Shown piece by piece: positions 51,912 to 60,791 of a stretch of DNA of 64,000 nucleotides. The stretch is from the NCBI RefSeq assembly GCF_014651035.1, contig NZ_BMWC01000007.1:248001-312000 (forward strand), written 5' to 3'. The DNA comes from Streptomyces lomondensis (GTDB lineage: Bacteria > Actinomycetota > Actinomycetes > Streptomycetales > Streptomycetaceae). Numbering within the stretch: position 1 is the stretch's first letter; each line of letters starts with the position of its first letter. The notes beneath the pieces are model-generated. The model worked only from the letters and a program-made list of their open reading frames with translations, searched no databases and was not told the DNA's origin. A program made the translations under genes and the position numbers.

Positions 51912-52658
51912 TCAGGGCTTGCGGCCTTCGGCGATGACGAACAGCATCCGGTCGACGAAGCGGCCGTCGACCTCCTGCACGGCGTGCAGCGAGCGGAACG
52001 CCTCGGAGGCCTGGCGGTAGACGTCGCGGATGGCCTCCCGGCGGCTCTCCTCGATGGCTCCGTTGTCGGACCAGACGTCGATGTCCTCGACCGACACGTA
52101 CTCGTGGAGCCCGACCTCGGAGCAGCCCGCCTCGCCCATCAGCGTGCGCAGGTCCTCCGGCAGGAAGAAGTGCCGCCGTACGGGGTTGCGCAGCCGCAGC
52201 ACCTCGAAGTACTCCTCGCGGTCCGCGTCGCCGTACGCGCACAGGTTGACGACCACGACCCGGCCGCCGGGCTTCACCACCCGGACCATCTCCGCGACCG
52301 CGTCCGGCAGGTCCATGAACTGGATGCCCTGGCGGCACACGACAAGGTCGAACTCGTCGTCGTCGAAGGGCAGTTTCTCCGCCGGCGCGATGACGAGGCG
52401 GTTCAGATGGGGCCGGGCCTGCTCGGCCATTTCCCGGGTGATGTCCACGCCGACCACCTCGGCCACGCGGCCGTGGTACAGCCGGGACACCAGACCGGTG
52501 CCGCAGGCCACGTCGAGGACCCGGTCACCGCTGTCGGGGCGGGTGATGTCCAGCAGCAGACCGCCCAGGTCCTGGTCGGTGCACCAGGAGCTCGACCGGT
52601 CGTAGGTGGCGGACCGGGCCGAGAAGTGCCCGATCACATCGTTCTGTCCAATGCTCAA
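51912..52658 (-). CDS. SAM-dependent methyltransferase
   Basis: The 248-residue protein has GDRVLDVACGTGLVSRLYHG (motif I), VVGVDITREMAEQARPHLNR (motif II), LPFDDDEFDLVVCRQGIQFM and MVRVVKPGGRVVVVNLCAYG. It is a class I methyltransferase of the UbiE/COQ5-like group. Its layout, including a preceding W(C/S)xxDxxLGxLL stretch, parallels the methyltransferase half of the GyrB fusion, so the two may be distant paralogues. ATG 52658 is the start, 12 bases after the second sulfotransferase gene. Confidence 0.88.
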   Translation of the reverse strand: MSIGQNDVIGHFSARSATYDRSSSWCTDQDLGGLLLDITRPDSGDRVLDVACGTGLVSRLYHGRVAEVVGVDITREMAEQARPHLNRLVIAPAEKLPFDDDEFDLVVCRQGIQFMDLPDAVAEMVRVVKPGGRVVVVNLCAYGDADREEYFEVLRLRNPVRRHFFLPEDLRTLMGEAGCSEVGLHEYVSVEDIDVWSDNGAIEESRREAIRDVYRQASEAFRSLHAVQEVDGRFVDRMLFVIAEGRKP

Positions 52659-52670
52659 CGTCGTTCCGTC

Positions 52671-53720
52671 CTAGTCGGTACGGGTGGTTCGCGGGATGCC
52701 GAGGGCGCGGCGGGCCAGGAACCTCAGGTGCAGGCCACGGACGTGGAGGTCCCGGGCGATGCGGAGGCGGTGGTTGTCGTCCTTGCGCAGCGAGCGGTAC
52801 TCGACCTCGCAGCGGGTGAGCGCCGACCGGGCCGCCACGCTCAGCGGCGAGGGCTCGTCGATCTGCCCGGCGAGCCGGTCGACGGGGTAGCCGAGCCGTT
52901 CCTTCATGGGTCCGGTCGCCCGGTCCACGAGGAGCCGCTCGTTGTCGGTCAGGCCGGTGCGGTGCGAGCCGATCCGGTCCCGGCCGATGGGCTGCCCGGC
53001 CCTGCTCCAGGACTCCGACAGCGAGGCGGTGCGCCGCGCCGCCGCCGAGTCGTGGTGACGCAGCATCCCCGGCTCGAAGTCCTCCCCCAGGAAGGCGCAC
53101 AGTTCCTTCAGCTGCTGCTCCGGCTCCAGCACCAGGTCCTCGTAGCGCAGCAGGTGCACGACGCCCGGCCCCCAGCGGTCGAGGGCCGCCTGCGCCCGCT
53201 CCTGCTGCGTCCGCCACAACTGCGCCATCCGGTACGGGTGGCAGTAGCCGAACACGGAGCGCTTCGCCGAGGCGGTCACGTCGTACGGCTCCCGTACCAG
53301 CCAGATGAAACGGGCGCCGGGCCGGTCGGCGAGCACCTCGTCGACATGGTCGACCATGAAGGTGCTCTTGCACCCCCAGCGCGCCTTGCCCTCCGCCTCC
53401 CGGTACTGGTCGTAGACGGCGTCCACGACCCCGAAGAGCGTCGGCCGGGCCGTGGCCACCACCCGATCCGCGTCGATCGGGTGGGGCCAGGGGTGGATGT
53501 GCCGGTCCAGGAGCGCGAGTGTGTCCCGCACCAGCCTGCGCCGGTTGGGCTCGACGGCGAGGTCGCCGTAGTCGGCGACGACGGGTGACAGGAACCGCAT
53601 GAAGTGCGGTGGGTGCGGCACGGCGATCCGGGAGTGCGCGTCGAGGATCAGGCGCAGCAGGTTGGAGCCCGAGCGTTCCGTGCCGATGATGAGCACGGGA
53701 TCACCCGACGCACCCGTCAC
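52671..53720 (-). CDS. Sulfotransferase-family protein 2 (349 aa)
   Basis: The start GTG 53720 overlaps the radical SAM stop (GTGA). The PAPS loop is VLIIGTERSGSNLLRLILDA, the 3'-phosphate strand is ARFIWLVREPYDVTASAKRS and the RYEDLVLEPEQQLKELCAFL motif confirms the fold. It is shorter and unlike sulfotransferase 1, so it probably modifies a different position. PAPS would have to come from primary metabolism. Confidence 0.85.
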   Translation of the reverse strand: MTGASGDPVLIIGTERSGSNLLRLILDAHSRIAVPHPPHFMRFLSPVVADYGDLAVEPNRRRLVRDTLALLDRHIHPWPHPIDADRVVATARPTLFGVVDAVYDQYREAEGKARWGCKSTFMVDHVDEVLADRPGARFIWLVREPYDVTASAKRSVFGYCHPYRMAQLWRTQQERAQAALDRWGPGVVHLLRYEDLVLEPEQQLKELCAFLGEDFEPGMLRHHDSAAARRTASLSESWSRAGQPIGRDRIGSHRTGLTDNERLLVDRATGPMKERLGYPVDRLAGQIDEPSPLSVAARSALTRCEVEYRSLRKDDNHRLRIARDLHVRGLHLRFLARRALGIPRTTRTD

Positions 53721-55393
53721 TGCACGCTCACCAGAGCCTCACGCTCCATCCGCTTGGCGCCGCTCTCCATGGTGCTGCTGCCTGCCGCGGCGACCTCGGG
53801 CGCGGCGCACTTGTCCAGCGTGTACCGGTGGGAGTTCGGTACGAGGGGACCGGCGGCGGAGCTCCACCGGGAGCGCCACTCGGTGCCGGCGTAGGAGGTG
53901 GAGCGCTCCTGCCCGTCGTCGGGCTGCGGGTGGAAGTACTGGAAGTTCTCCGGGTAGTGCTTGAAGTCCATGACGGGGCCGGGCTGGTAGGCGTCGTACA
54001 CCCGCTTGTAGGCGTCCCGGCAGACCTGCTCGGGCAGTCCGCTGACGTTGAGGAACTCGTCCTCGTGCAGAGCCTGTTCGATGGACAGCCAGTTCAGGTG
54101 GTCGACCTCCGAGCGGATCATGCCCGAGGCGACGGACTGCTGGTAGACGGTGGTGCCCGGCATGGCCGACAGGTACTTCACCCGGGTGACGTGGTTGTAC
54201 GTCTCGGCGAACTCCACCATGTGGCCGAGCGACTCCTCGCTCTCGTTGGGCAGACCCACGATCAGCAGCGCCCCGAACCGGACGCCGGCGTCGAAGGTGG
54301 TGTTCATGGCGCGGATGGTGAGGTTCTCGCTGCTGCCCTTGCGGGCCTCCCGCAGTACTTCCTTGCCGAGCGATTCGACGCCGTAGAGGATGATGTCGCA
54401 GCCCGAGTCGCGCATCGCGTTCGCGCGGGGCGCGTCCATGTCGGCGCAGCGCGTCAGGCAGGTCCAGCGGATGTCGTGGTCCTTGATGACCTCGCACATC
54501 TCCAGCGTCTGGCCGCGGTGGGAGCTGAAGGTCAGGTCGACGAAGAAGCTGAAGTCGATGTTGTACTGGCTCTTCAGCCAGGCCATGTCGCGGTCCATCT
54601 TCTCCGGCGACTTGGCCCTGACCTGGGGCGTCGTGCGGTAGCAGAAGGAGCAGTCCATCTTGCAGCCGCGGCTGTACGAGGAGATGATCTGCGGCTGCAA
54701 CCCCATCGGGCTCTTCGCCTGCGGCCACAGGTCCAGGCGCATCCGGGGCAGCGAGTCGAGGTCCATCATCTGGCCGCGGGCGGGAGTGCGCTTGTTGTTT
54801 CCCTCGGCATCCCGGTAACAGATGCCCTTGATCTTTGGAAGATCGTTGTTCCACCGCCCGGAGGCGTAACTCTCCATCAGTTCGAGGATGGTGATCTCAC
54901 CCTCGCTGATCACCGCGATGTCGCACGCGGTCTCCTTCATGAAGACGTGCGGTACGGAGGTGACCAGTGAGCCACCGCAGATGATCGGAACGTCGGGTTC
55001 CGCCTCCTTGACCTTCGCCATCAATTCCTGGCAGAAGGGGAAGTTGTCCTCGAAGGTGCACACGCCGAGCACATCGGTCTGGCCGACGATCTGGTCATAC
55101 GCGGACCTCAGCGGATCCAGGTCGTACCGGACGTCGACGATCCGCACGGGGTAGCCCGCATTGTGCAGCACCGTTGCGATGTAGGTGGCGCCTTCGTACG
55201 GCGAGGTGAGAAAGAATTCCCAGCCGCGCGGCATGCTGAACGGGGAGGGCCCGACCAGGAGCGTGAAACGCGGCAGGGACGGGTCGGTCGCGACCGGCGT
55301 GATGTCCTGCTCACGCATCTGGTCCTGGTAGCGACGATCTGTGGAGTCGTCGGCGTTCACATAGAGTTCTAACGCCAGGGATTTCCGCGCCAT
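53717..55393 (-). CDS. Cobalamin-binding-type radical SAM enzyme
   Basis: The start ATG 55393 has AGAAGGG upstream. Residues 40-200 form a B12-binding-like Rossmann domain (TLLVGPSPFSMPRGWEFFLT, SPYEGATYIATVLHNAGYPV, CGGSLVTSVPHVF). The radical SAM core follows with SRGCKMDCSFCYRTTPQVR (CxxxCxxC), FFVDLTFSS, DIILYGVESLGKEVLREARK and GVRFGALLIVGLPNESEESL. Such enzymes methylate unactivated carbons, or catalyse rearrangements and ring formation. It is the first gene of the eleven-gene operon, so it is probably central to the product scaffold. Confidence 0.88.
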   Translation of the reverse strand: MARKSLALELYVNADDSTDRRYQDQMREQDITPVATDPSLPRFTLLVGPSPFSMPRGWEFFLTSPYEGATYIATVLHNAGYPVRIVDVRYDLDPLRSAYDQIVGQTDVLGVCTFEDNFPFCQELMAKVKEAEPDVPIICGGSLVTSVPHVFMKETACDIAVISEGEITILELMESYASGRWNNDLPKIKGICYRDAEGNNKRTPARGQMMDLDSLPRMRLDLWPQAKSPMGLQPQIISSYSRGCKMDCSFCYRTTPQVRAKSPEKMDRDMAWLKSQYNIDFSFFVDLTFSSHRGQTLEMCEVIKDHDIRWTCLTRCADMDAPRANAMRDSGCDIILYGVESLGKEVLREARKGSSENLTIRAMNTTFDAGVRFGALLIVGLPNESEESLGHMVEFAETYNHVTRVKYLSAMPGTTVYQQSVASGMIRSEVDHLNWLSIEQALHEDEFLNVSGLPEQVCRDAYKRVYDAYQPGPVMDFKHYPENFQYFHPQPDDGQERSTSYAGTEWRSRWSSAAGPLVPNSHRYTLDKCAAPEVAAAGSSTMESGAKRMEREALVSVQ

Positions 55394-55544
55394 GAGCAGC
55401 CCTTCTGGACGAAATCGCTTCAGGCAGATAAGTCGCTTCGATGTTTTGCTCGCAAGGTCCGAGCGCAGCACGGCCGGAGCAAGTGACGACCTGAGCCTGA
55501 CACAGCTTCGAGCTACCGTAAAGAGGCCTTCTCCGCGTTCTCGG

Positions 55545-56564
55545 TCAGGCGGACTGGGCCATCTTCTTGCGTACTTGTTCCGCGAACGCCTGCCAATTCC
55601 TGGATAAATCCAGCGCCAACTGCACTACGGCATCGGCACGGTGGGCCGGGACACTGGAAACGAGGTCGTCCCATTGCTCCCCGTCGAGTGCCTGGGCGTC
55701 CAGCAGCCGCAGCAGCATACGGCCGGTGTCGGAGAAGCGCAGGGACGGATCCTTCTTCAGCCTGTCCAGGGTCAGCAGCCACTCGGCCGGCGCGGGGCCG
55801 AGCGCCCGGACCGCAACGGAGGCCACCGGCCCCGTTGCCTCGACGCAGGGCTGCTCCTTGATCCTCTCCTTGACCTGCTCCTTCGCTGCGCTGTCACGGC
55901 GGCAGCGGGCCGGAACCGGATCCCGGCCGCTCCTGCATCGCTCCCGCACGTCGTGCGCCGTGCCGAGGGAGATGCCCGCGGCCTCGGCCAGTTCCCGTAA
56001 GGAGAAGTCGGGGTTCTGCTCCAGGAGCTGCGCGGCGAGCAGGCGGCCGGCGGAGTAGTCGACCGGGCGCACCTTTCCGTCCTGGCCCACCCGAGCGTTC
56101 AACTGGAGATCGTCGCCATTTGTACGCCTGCGGATAGCCGCTATGGTCTTCGGCGAGAGCCCCGTCGACGAGGCAATCGATCTGTTGGACAGTTGCGGGC
56201 AGGCCGCGACGATGCGTTCCGCGGCGGCGGTCCGGTCCGCCAGCGAGAGCGGTAGACCGTGCCGGACGTTCGACTGCACGGCCAGGATGAACGCCTCGTT
56301 GTCACTGCCGTCGAAGTACCGGACCGGGATCTCCCTTTCACCCCGCAGCAGCGCCACACGCAGTCGGTGCATCCCATCGAGGACACGCATCGTCTGCCGG
56401 TGCACGAGAATCGGCGGTAATTCAGCGGCCGAGGCAAGGAGTAGTTCGATGTGAGCGCGGCTCTCGCCGGACAGACGAGGCGAGTCCGCCACCACCAGGG
56501 TTTGCACCGGAACCACATGAATCTCGCCGGAAGAGGTCGGTATCTCGCCGTTGTGGCGCATCAT
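55545..56564 (-). CDS. StrR/ParB-type cluster regulator, one TTA codon
   Basis: The 339-residue protein has a ParB-like N-terminal (ILVHRQTMRVLDGMHRLRVA, LSLADRTAAAERIVA), a helix-turn-helix (CPQLSNRSIASSTGLSPKTI, AAIRRRTNGDD) and a second HTH-like region (DFSLRELAEAAGISLGTAHD). StrR-type activators (StrR, NovG) switch on their own biosynthetic cluster. Codon 49 (56420-56418) is TTA, so translation should need the bldA tRNA and expression should be delayed to development. It is divergent from sulfatase gene 2 across 197 bases (56565-56761). Confidence 0.85.
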   Translation of the reverse strand: MMRHNGEIPTSSGEIHVVPVQTLVVADSPRLSGESRAHIELLLASAAELPPILVHRQTMRVLDGMHRLRVALLRGEREIPVRYFDGSDNEAFILAVQSNVRHGLPLSLADRTAAAERIVAACPQLSNRSIASSTGLSPKTIAAIRRRTNGDDLQLNARVGQDGKVRPVDYSAGRLLAAQLLEQNPDFSLRELAEAAGISLGTAHDVRERCRSGRDPVPARCRRDSAAKEQVKERIKEQPCVEATGPVASVAVRALGPAPAEWLLTLDRLKKDPSLRFSDTGRMLLRLLDAQALDGEQWDDLVSSVPAHRADAVVQLALDLSRNWQAFAEQVRKKMAQSA

Positions 56565-56761
56565 TCCCCCATCTCCAACGATCACACCGGTGCCGCCAGA
56601 AAGCCCCGGGTGACCGAATTGCCATGCATAACACTTCTGCGGAAACTTCGGCTGCAAAACCCCACCGAAGAGGTTGGATCAGTGTTTGCGGACGAAACTT
56701 TGCCACCGCCCCCATGACACACACCGCGCAACCAGAACGCAATAACCGGGGAGGGATTCTG
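56565..56761. promoter_or_regulatory. Divergent promoter region of the regulator and sulfatase 2
   Basis: The only region of the cluster with divergent starts of a pathway regulator. CTTCGG (56647) and CCGAAG (56668) make a short inverted repeat, and AACACT/AGTGTT (about 56632 and 56683) make another around it. Either could be an operator for the adjacent StrR-like protein. I do not see the canonical StrR site. Confidence 0.4.
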
Positions 56762-57928
56762 ATGAAAAACCTGCTTCTTATTTCACTGGACACGGTACGC
56801 GCAGACGTCGCATACTCGGGCCGCATGCCCGGCATCGAATCGTTGCGCCGTCGAGGTGTGACATTCCGTCAGGCCGTCTCATCGGCGCCTCTCACCCCCA
56901 TCAGTCACGCGAGCGTCTTCACCGGGCTCCAGCCTGCTGGGCACGGCATTCGGCACTTGCTGAGAGAACAGCTTAGGCCAGACGTCCCCACCTTGGCCCA
57001 GCAATTGACGGATGCGGGCTACGCCACCGGCGCCGTGGTGTCCTGCCCCGGCCTGAACAAGTGGTACGGGCTGAACCGCGGGTTCGGCTTCTACGACGAC
57101 GAGATCCCCCGGCTGCCCGACGGCAGCGACCCCCTCACGGTCGGCGACGTGAAGATGCGCGGCCTGGCTCTCAAGCGGGCGCCCCTGGTCGTCGAACGGT
57201 CCCTGGGCTGGCTCGCCTCCCAACCGTCCGACCAGCCCTTCTTCCTCTTCGCTCACTTCTTCGACGCCCACTGGCCCTATGAGCCGCCGGAGGACTTCGG
57301 AGTGGAGGTCGACAACCCCTACGAGGGCGAAGTGGCCTACAGCGACCACTACCTCCAGCGGCTCCTCACGGGGATCGGGGAGCTGGGCCACAGCCTCGAC
57401 GACACCCTGATCGTGCTCTTCTCCGACCACGGCGAGGACCTGGCCGGCTGGTACCCCAACGACCACTCGGGGGAGCACGGCCACCCCTATGAAGAGGGAC
57501 ACGGCTGCCTGCTGTTCGACACCACCCAGCACGTCCCCTTGATCATCAGCGGCCCCGAGCTCCCCGCGGACATGGAGGTCGACAGCCAGGTCAGACTCGT
57601 GGACATCGCCCCGACCGTGCTCGACCTGCTGAAGCTGGACGCGCCCCGGACCGACGGCGCCTCGCTGACCGAGTACTTCGCCGACGGCACGGGCCCCCAC
57701 CGGCCGGCGTACAGCGAGACGTACTACCCCGAGGAACGGCGCGCCTCGGGCGAGTATCCGGACCTGCTGCCGCTGAAGGCCGTGCGCCTCTGCCATGACG
57801 CGGACAGCCGGCAGAAGGTGATCTGGACGGTCGGCAGTGAGGCCGTCGAGATGTACGACCTGGTGGCCGACCCCAACGAACTCGACGGCCGGCCCCTCAT
57901 CCAGGCACCGCACCTCAACAGGCCCTAG
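56762..57928 (+). CDS. Sulfatase/alkaline-phosphatase-fold enzyme 2
   Basis: ATG 56762 has GGGGAGGGATTC upstream. The 388-residue protein begins LLLISLDTVRADVAYSG (metal site), has SSAPLTPISHASVFTGLQPA at the nucleophile (Thr45) and FSDHGEDLAGWYPNDH (second metal site), ending with MYDLVADPNE. It is the only sulfatase-fold gene on the forward strand and faces the amidinohydrolase gene, overlapping it by four bases. The metal ligands and Thr are intact, so enzyme activity is expected. Confidence 0.8.
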   Translation: MKNLLLISLDTVRADVAYSGRMPGIESLRRRGVTFRQAVSSAPLTPISHASVFTGLQPAGHGIRHLLREQLRPDVPTLAQQLTDAGYATGAVVSCPGLNKWYGLNRGFGFYDDEIPRLPDGSDPLTVGDVKMRGLALKRAPLVVERSLGWLASQPSDQPFFLFAHFFDAHWPYEPPEDFGVEVDNPYEGEVAYSDHYLQRLLTGIGELGHSLDDTLIVLFSDHGEDLAGWYPNDHSGEHGHPYEEGHGCLLFDTTQHVPLIISGPELPADMEVDSQVRLVDIAPTVLDLLKLDAPRTDGASLTEYFADGTGPHRPAYSETYYPEERRASGEYPDLLPLKAVRLCHDADSRQKVIWTVGSEAVEMYDLVADPNELDGRPLIQAPHLNRP

Positions 57929-58908
57929 TCGCGGTGCAGGATCCCCGTGAGGCAGCCGAGTGCACCGGCTGCCTTCACGTACTCACCGACCTCCACGGCG
58001 TGCACCTCGATGCCGTACGCCTCCAGTCTGCTCCGGGTCCTGGGGCAGCCGTCCGGCATGAGCACCCTGCCGGGAGCCAGGACCACGACATTGAGGCTCC
58101 TGCGGTCCACCACCTCGTCGTCGTCCTCGAACGCCAGCAACTCGTAATCCCGCGCCCGCAGCACCGCCCGGAGCGACTCCGTCAGGGCCGACTCCCGGAC
58201 CAGGGCCCGCCTGTGGTCCACGAAGACCAGAGCCCCCAGCAGGTGCTGCACACCCGGTCCCAGCGACACGCGCACGACGTCGGCCCCCTGCTCGGCGACC
58301 ACCGCCTCGACGGCACGGGCCCCCTCCTCGTTGGTCCGGAATCCGCAGCCGACGACCAGCGTGCGGTCGTCGGCCCACAGCGCGTCGGCCCCCTCGAAGG
58401 TGGCGGTGCCCCGCACCGTGTGCAGGATGGGAATGCCCGCCCGGGCCAACGCGACGGCGGCGTGCCGCTCCTCGCCCGCCCGCTGCCGGGACGCGGTCCG
58501 CCCGAGCACGGCGCCCTGCGGAGTGACAAGGAACAGGTCCCTCTGGAAGATCACGTTCGGCGGCGCGTCGGGCCCCGGGAGAGCCTCCCGTACGGCCACG
58601 CCCTGGCGTCGGAACACCTCGGCGACGGCCTCCGTCTCGGCCCTCAGCCGGCCCAGGTCGACGGGCGCACTCATCAACTGGGCACGTGGGTCTGCGACAT
58701 CACCGATGCTGTCGGGCGGCCGGGCGAGCATCACCGCTCTCAGCGGCGCCACCTCGGACCGGTACCCGCAGCGGCTCCAGGTCCGGCCCGCGGCGATCTC
58801 CTCCTCGTGGGTCTCCTGCCGCGGTGTCCACCCGGTGCCGCCCAACGTGCTGGGCAGCTCCGTCCGCGCCTTTCCCCGAGTCCCCTCGCCGATCATGTGC
58901 GTCTCCAT
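57925..58908 (-). CDS. Arginine-deiminase-superfamily (amidinotransferase/DDAH-like) enzyme
   Basis: ATG 58908 has GGAGGCGG upstream. The 327-residue product has the pentein-fold motifs: NVIFQRDLFLVTP, TATFEGADALWADDRTLVVG, the catalytic His in GPGVQHLLGALVF, NVVVLAPGRVLMPDG and the nucleophilic Cys in AAGALGCLTGILHRD. Members deiminate arginine, hydrolyse methylarginine or transfer amidino groups. In a cluster it would work on an arginine- or guanidine-containing intermediate. It is downstream of sulfatase gene 3 on the same strand. Confidence 0.88.
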   Translation of the reverse strand: METHMIGEGTRGKARTELPSTLGGTGWTPRQETHEEEIAAGRTWSRCGYRSEVAPLRAVMLARPPDSIGDVADPRAQLMSAPVDLGRLRAETEAVAEVFRRQGVAVREALPGPDAPPNVIFQRDLFLVTPQGAVLGRTASRQRAGEERHAAVALARAGIPILHTVRGTATFEGADALWADDRTLVVGCGFRTNEEGARAVEAVVAEQGADVVRVSLGPGVQHLLGALVFVDHRRALVRESALTESLRAVLRARDYELLAFEDDDEVVDRRSLNVVVLAPGRVLMPDGCPRTRSRLEAYGIEVHAVEVGEYVKAAGALGCLTGILHRD

Positions 58909-58921
58909 CGGTCCGCCTCCG

Positions 58922-60052
58922 TCACACCGAATAGCCCTGGGACCGCAGTTGGACCCTCATCTCATCCGTGACCGCCACCTGTCCGGGCTCCGCCCGAGCG
59001 GTTCCGTAGTCGTCGAGCATCGCCAGCACCTCGGCGCCGTCGTCCGCAACGAGCCGGGGCTCCCCCCGCGCGTCGAACCGCTCCACGCGAACGGCCCGAT
59101 CCCGCCGTACGACCTTGAGGTCACCGAGATAGCCGGCCTCCACCGTCCGGTCCCGTTCGTAGATCCCGGCCACGGCAGGCGCGTCATTGCCGAGTTTCTC
59201 CTGGCCGACCACCACCGGAGCCAGGGACCGTCCGTCGAACAGGCCACTGACCGCGACGGGTATTCCGGACAGCTCCAGCACTGTCGGTGTGATGTCCACG
59301 GTGCGGATGCGGCGCGTGTGGTGCACGGGTGCGACGCCGTCCCCGATGACGACGAGCGGAACCCGCAGGCACCCTTCGGCGAGAGGGCCGGGCAAGCCGT
59401 CCTCCGATGGGTCCCAGCTCGTACCGTGGCCGGCCGTGATCACCAGGAGAAGGCGCCGTGCCGAGTCCTCGGCCTGCCGGGTGAGGCGGTCCAGAAAGGG
59501 AGCGAGGCGGTCGGCCGCGAAGCGCTCGACGGTTTCGGCACAGGCCCGCCGGGCACCGTCCGCATCCGTGCCCGGCACCGAGGGCCCCAGGCTGAAGTGG
59601 GCGAAGCCCAGGGCGGACTCGGCGGCGGCGATCGCGTCGAAGAACCTTTCGTCGTCCCCGACAAGACTGAGGTCGACCTCCCGGGTGAAGCCCGCTGTCG
59701 GGCCGAGCACTCCGGGAGAGTCGGTCCGCAACACGGTCCCACGGCCGTGCCGACGGGCGTGGGTGAACAGGGACGGCGCACGCAGATTGCCCAACTGGTC
59801 GCAGAGGCCGTTGTGCAGGGGGTACTGGCCGGTGAGCATCGCGCCATGGGCCACGGCCGGATCGGGAGAGGCGCTGACGACATTGCCGAACCAGGCGCCG
59901 CGCTCCAGCAGGCGGCTCAGCCCCAGGAGCTCCGGCGGCATCCGACGGCCCATCCGCTCCCACAGGGAGTCAGGCCCGCCGGGAAGCGCGTCGGCGCGCA
60001 GGCCGTCGACCGACACGACGACGACGTGATCGTAGTGAACGGGCGTGTGCAT
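58922..60052 (-). CDS. Sulfatase-fold protein 3, apparently catalytically dead
   Basis: ATG 60052 has GGAGGGGG upstream. The 376-residue protein keeps the fold (VVVVSVDGLRADALPGG, FVRTVD-like and TPTVLELSG stretches), but the nucleophile segment reads SASPDPAVAHGAMLTG, so the Thr/Cys is Pro and the following Ser is Ala. The late metal site reads ITAGHGTSWDPS in place of FSDHGE, so its Asp is Gly. It is therefore likely a pseudoenzyme, perhaps a regulatory or heteromeric partner of sulfatases 1 and 2. Confidence 0.75.
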   Translation of the reverse strand: MHTPVHYDHVVVVSVDGLRADALPGGPDSLWERMGRRMPPELLGLSRLLERGAWFGNVVSASPDPAVAHGAMLTGQYPLHNGLCDQLGNLRAPSLFTHARRHGRGTVLRTDSPGVLGPTAGFTREVDLSLVGDDERFFDAIAAAESALGFAHFSLGPSVPGTDADGARRACAETVERFAADRLAPFLDRLTRQAEDSARRLLLVITAGHGTSWDPSEDGLPGPLAEGCLRVPLVVIGDGVAPVHHTRRIRTVDITPTVLELSGIPVAVSGLFDGRSLAPVVVGQEKLGNDAPAVAGIYERDRTVEAGYLGDLKVVRRDRAVRVERFDARGEPRLVADDGAEVLAMLDDYGTARAEPGQVAVTDEMRVQLRSQGYSV

Positions 60053-60106
60053 GGTGGCCCCCTCCTGGGTGTTCGACTGTGGAATCTGCCCGTTTGAACA
60101 TGCGCC

Positions 60107-60538
60107 CTAGGCCCGGTCCTCCGCCTGCGGCGGATAGATGTCCGGCTGGTCCAGGGGCAGCTTCAGCCAGGACAGCATCTGCCTCAACTGGTCGTAAGCC
60201 CGCAGCCGTTGCTCGTCGGTCCCCACCCGCTCCGCCTCTTCGACCGGGGCCCACAAGCGATGGATCATCACCGGTCCGATCTCCAGCAGCCCTCCGCTGC
60301 CTCCGGTGGCCCACCTGGCCAGGACGTACCGAGCGATGGCGCCGACCGGGATGTCGAGGTTCCGGGACATGCCCCGGACGGTCTCCAGGGGATCGAGCAA
60401 CCCGTACCCGACGACGTCCGACTTGAAGTTGGCGTGCGGATCGTCCTTCTCCCAGGTTCCGTTCCACTTCCGCAGCCGCACGACGTCGTCGCCGTCGGCG
60501 CTGATCCAGATGTCGTCCAGGCCCGGTTCCTCACCCAT
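60107..60538 (-). CDS. Conserved small protein of unknown function
   Basis: ATG 60538 has a strong GGAAGGAG site. The 143-residue product contains DIWISADGDDVVRLRKWNGT, DPLETVRGMSRNLDIPVGAI and RLWAPVEEAERVGTDEQRLR with no membrane segment. It resembles small cytosolic proteins of unknown function seen in some Streptomyces biosynthetic clusters. It is 54 bases upstream of sulfatase 3 and begins that three-gene operon. Confidence 0.65.
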   Translation of the reverse strand: MGEEPGLDDIWISADGDDVVRLRKWNGTWEKDDPHANFKSDVVGYGLLDPLETVRGMSRNLDIPVGAIARYVLARWATGGSGGLLEIGPVMIHRLWAPVEEAERVGTDEQRLRAYDQLRQMLSWLKLPLDQPDIYPPQAEDRA

Positions 60539-60791
60539 CGGCTCTCCTTCCGGACGTGCCCGAGTCCGCTGATCCTGACGACATCCGTCAACGGGCGCAA
60601 GGACGGCCGCCGGGCCCCGCGCAGCCACAGAAACGCTGGACAGAAGGTATGCCGACGGGTACACAGTGATCCGTTGGTCCGCCCCCGAGCCCTCGGGTCC
60701 GGCGTTGACGCCCCCTCGGCATTCCCCCGCTCCGCACCCTTTTTCCGACTCGCGTCGTCGCCGACGTCCCCGTCAGATTGGAAACGGCACG

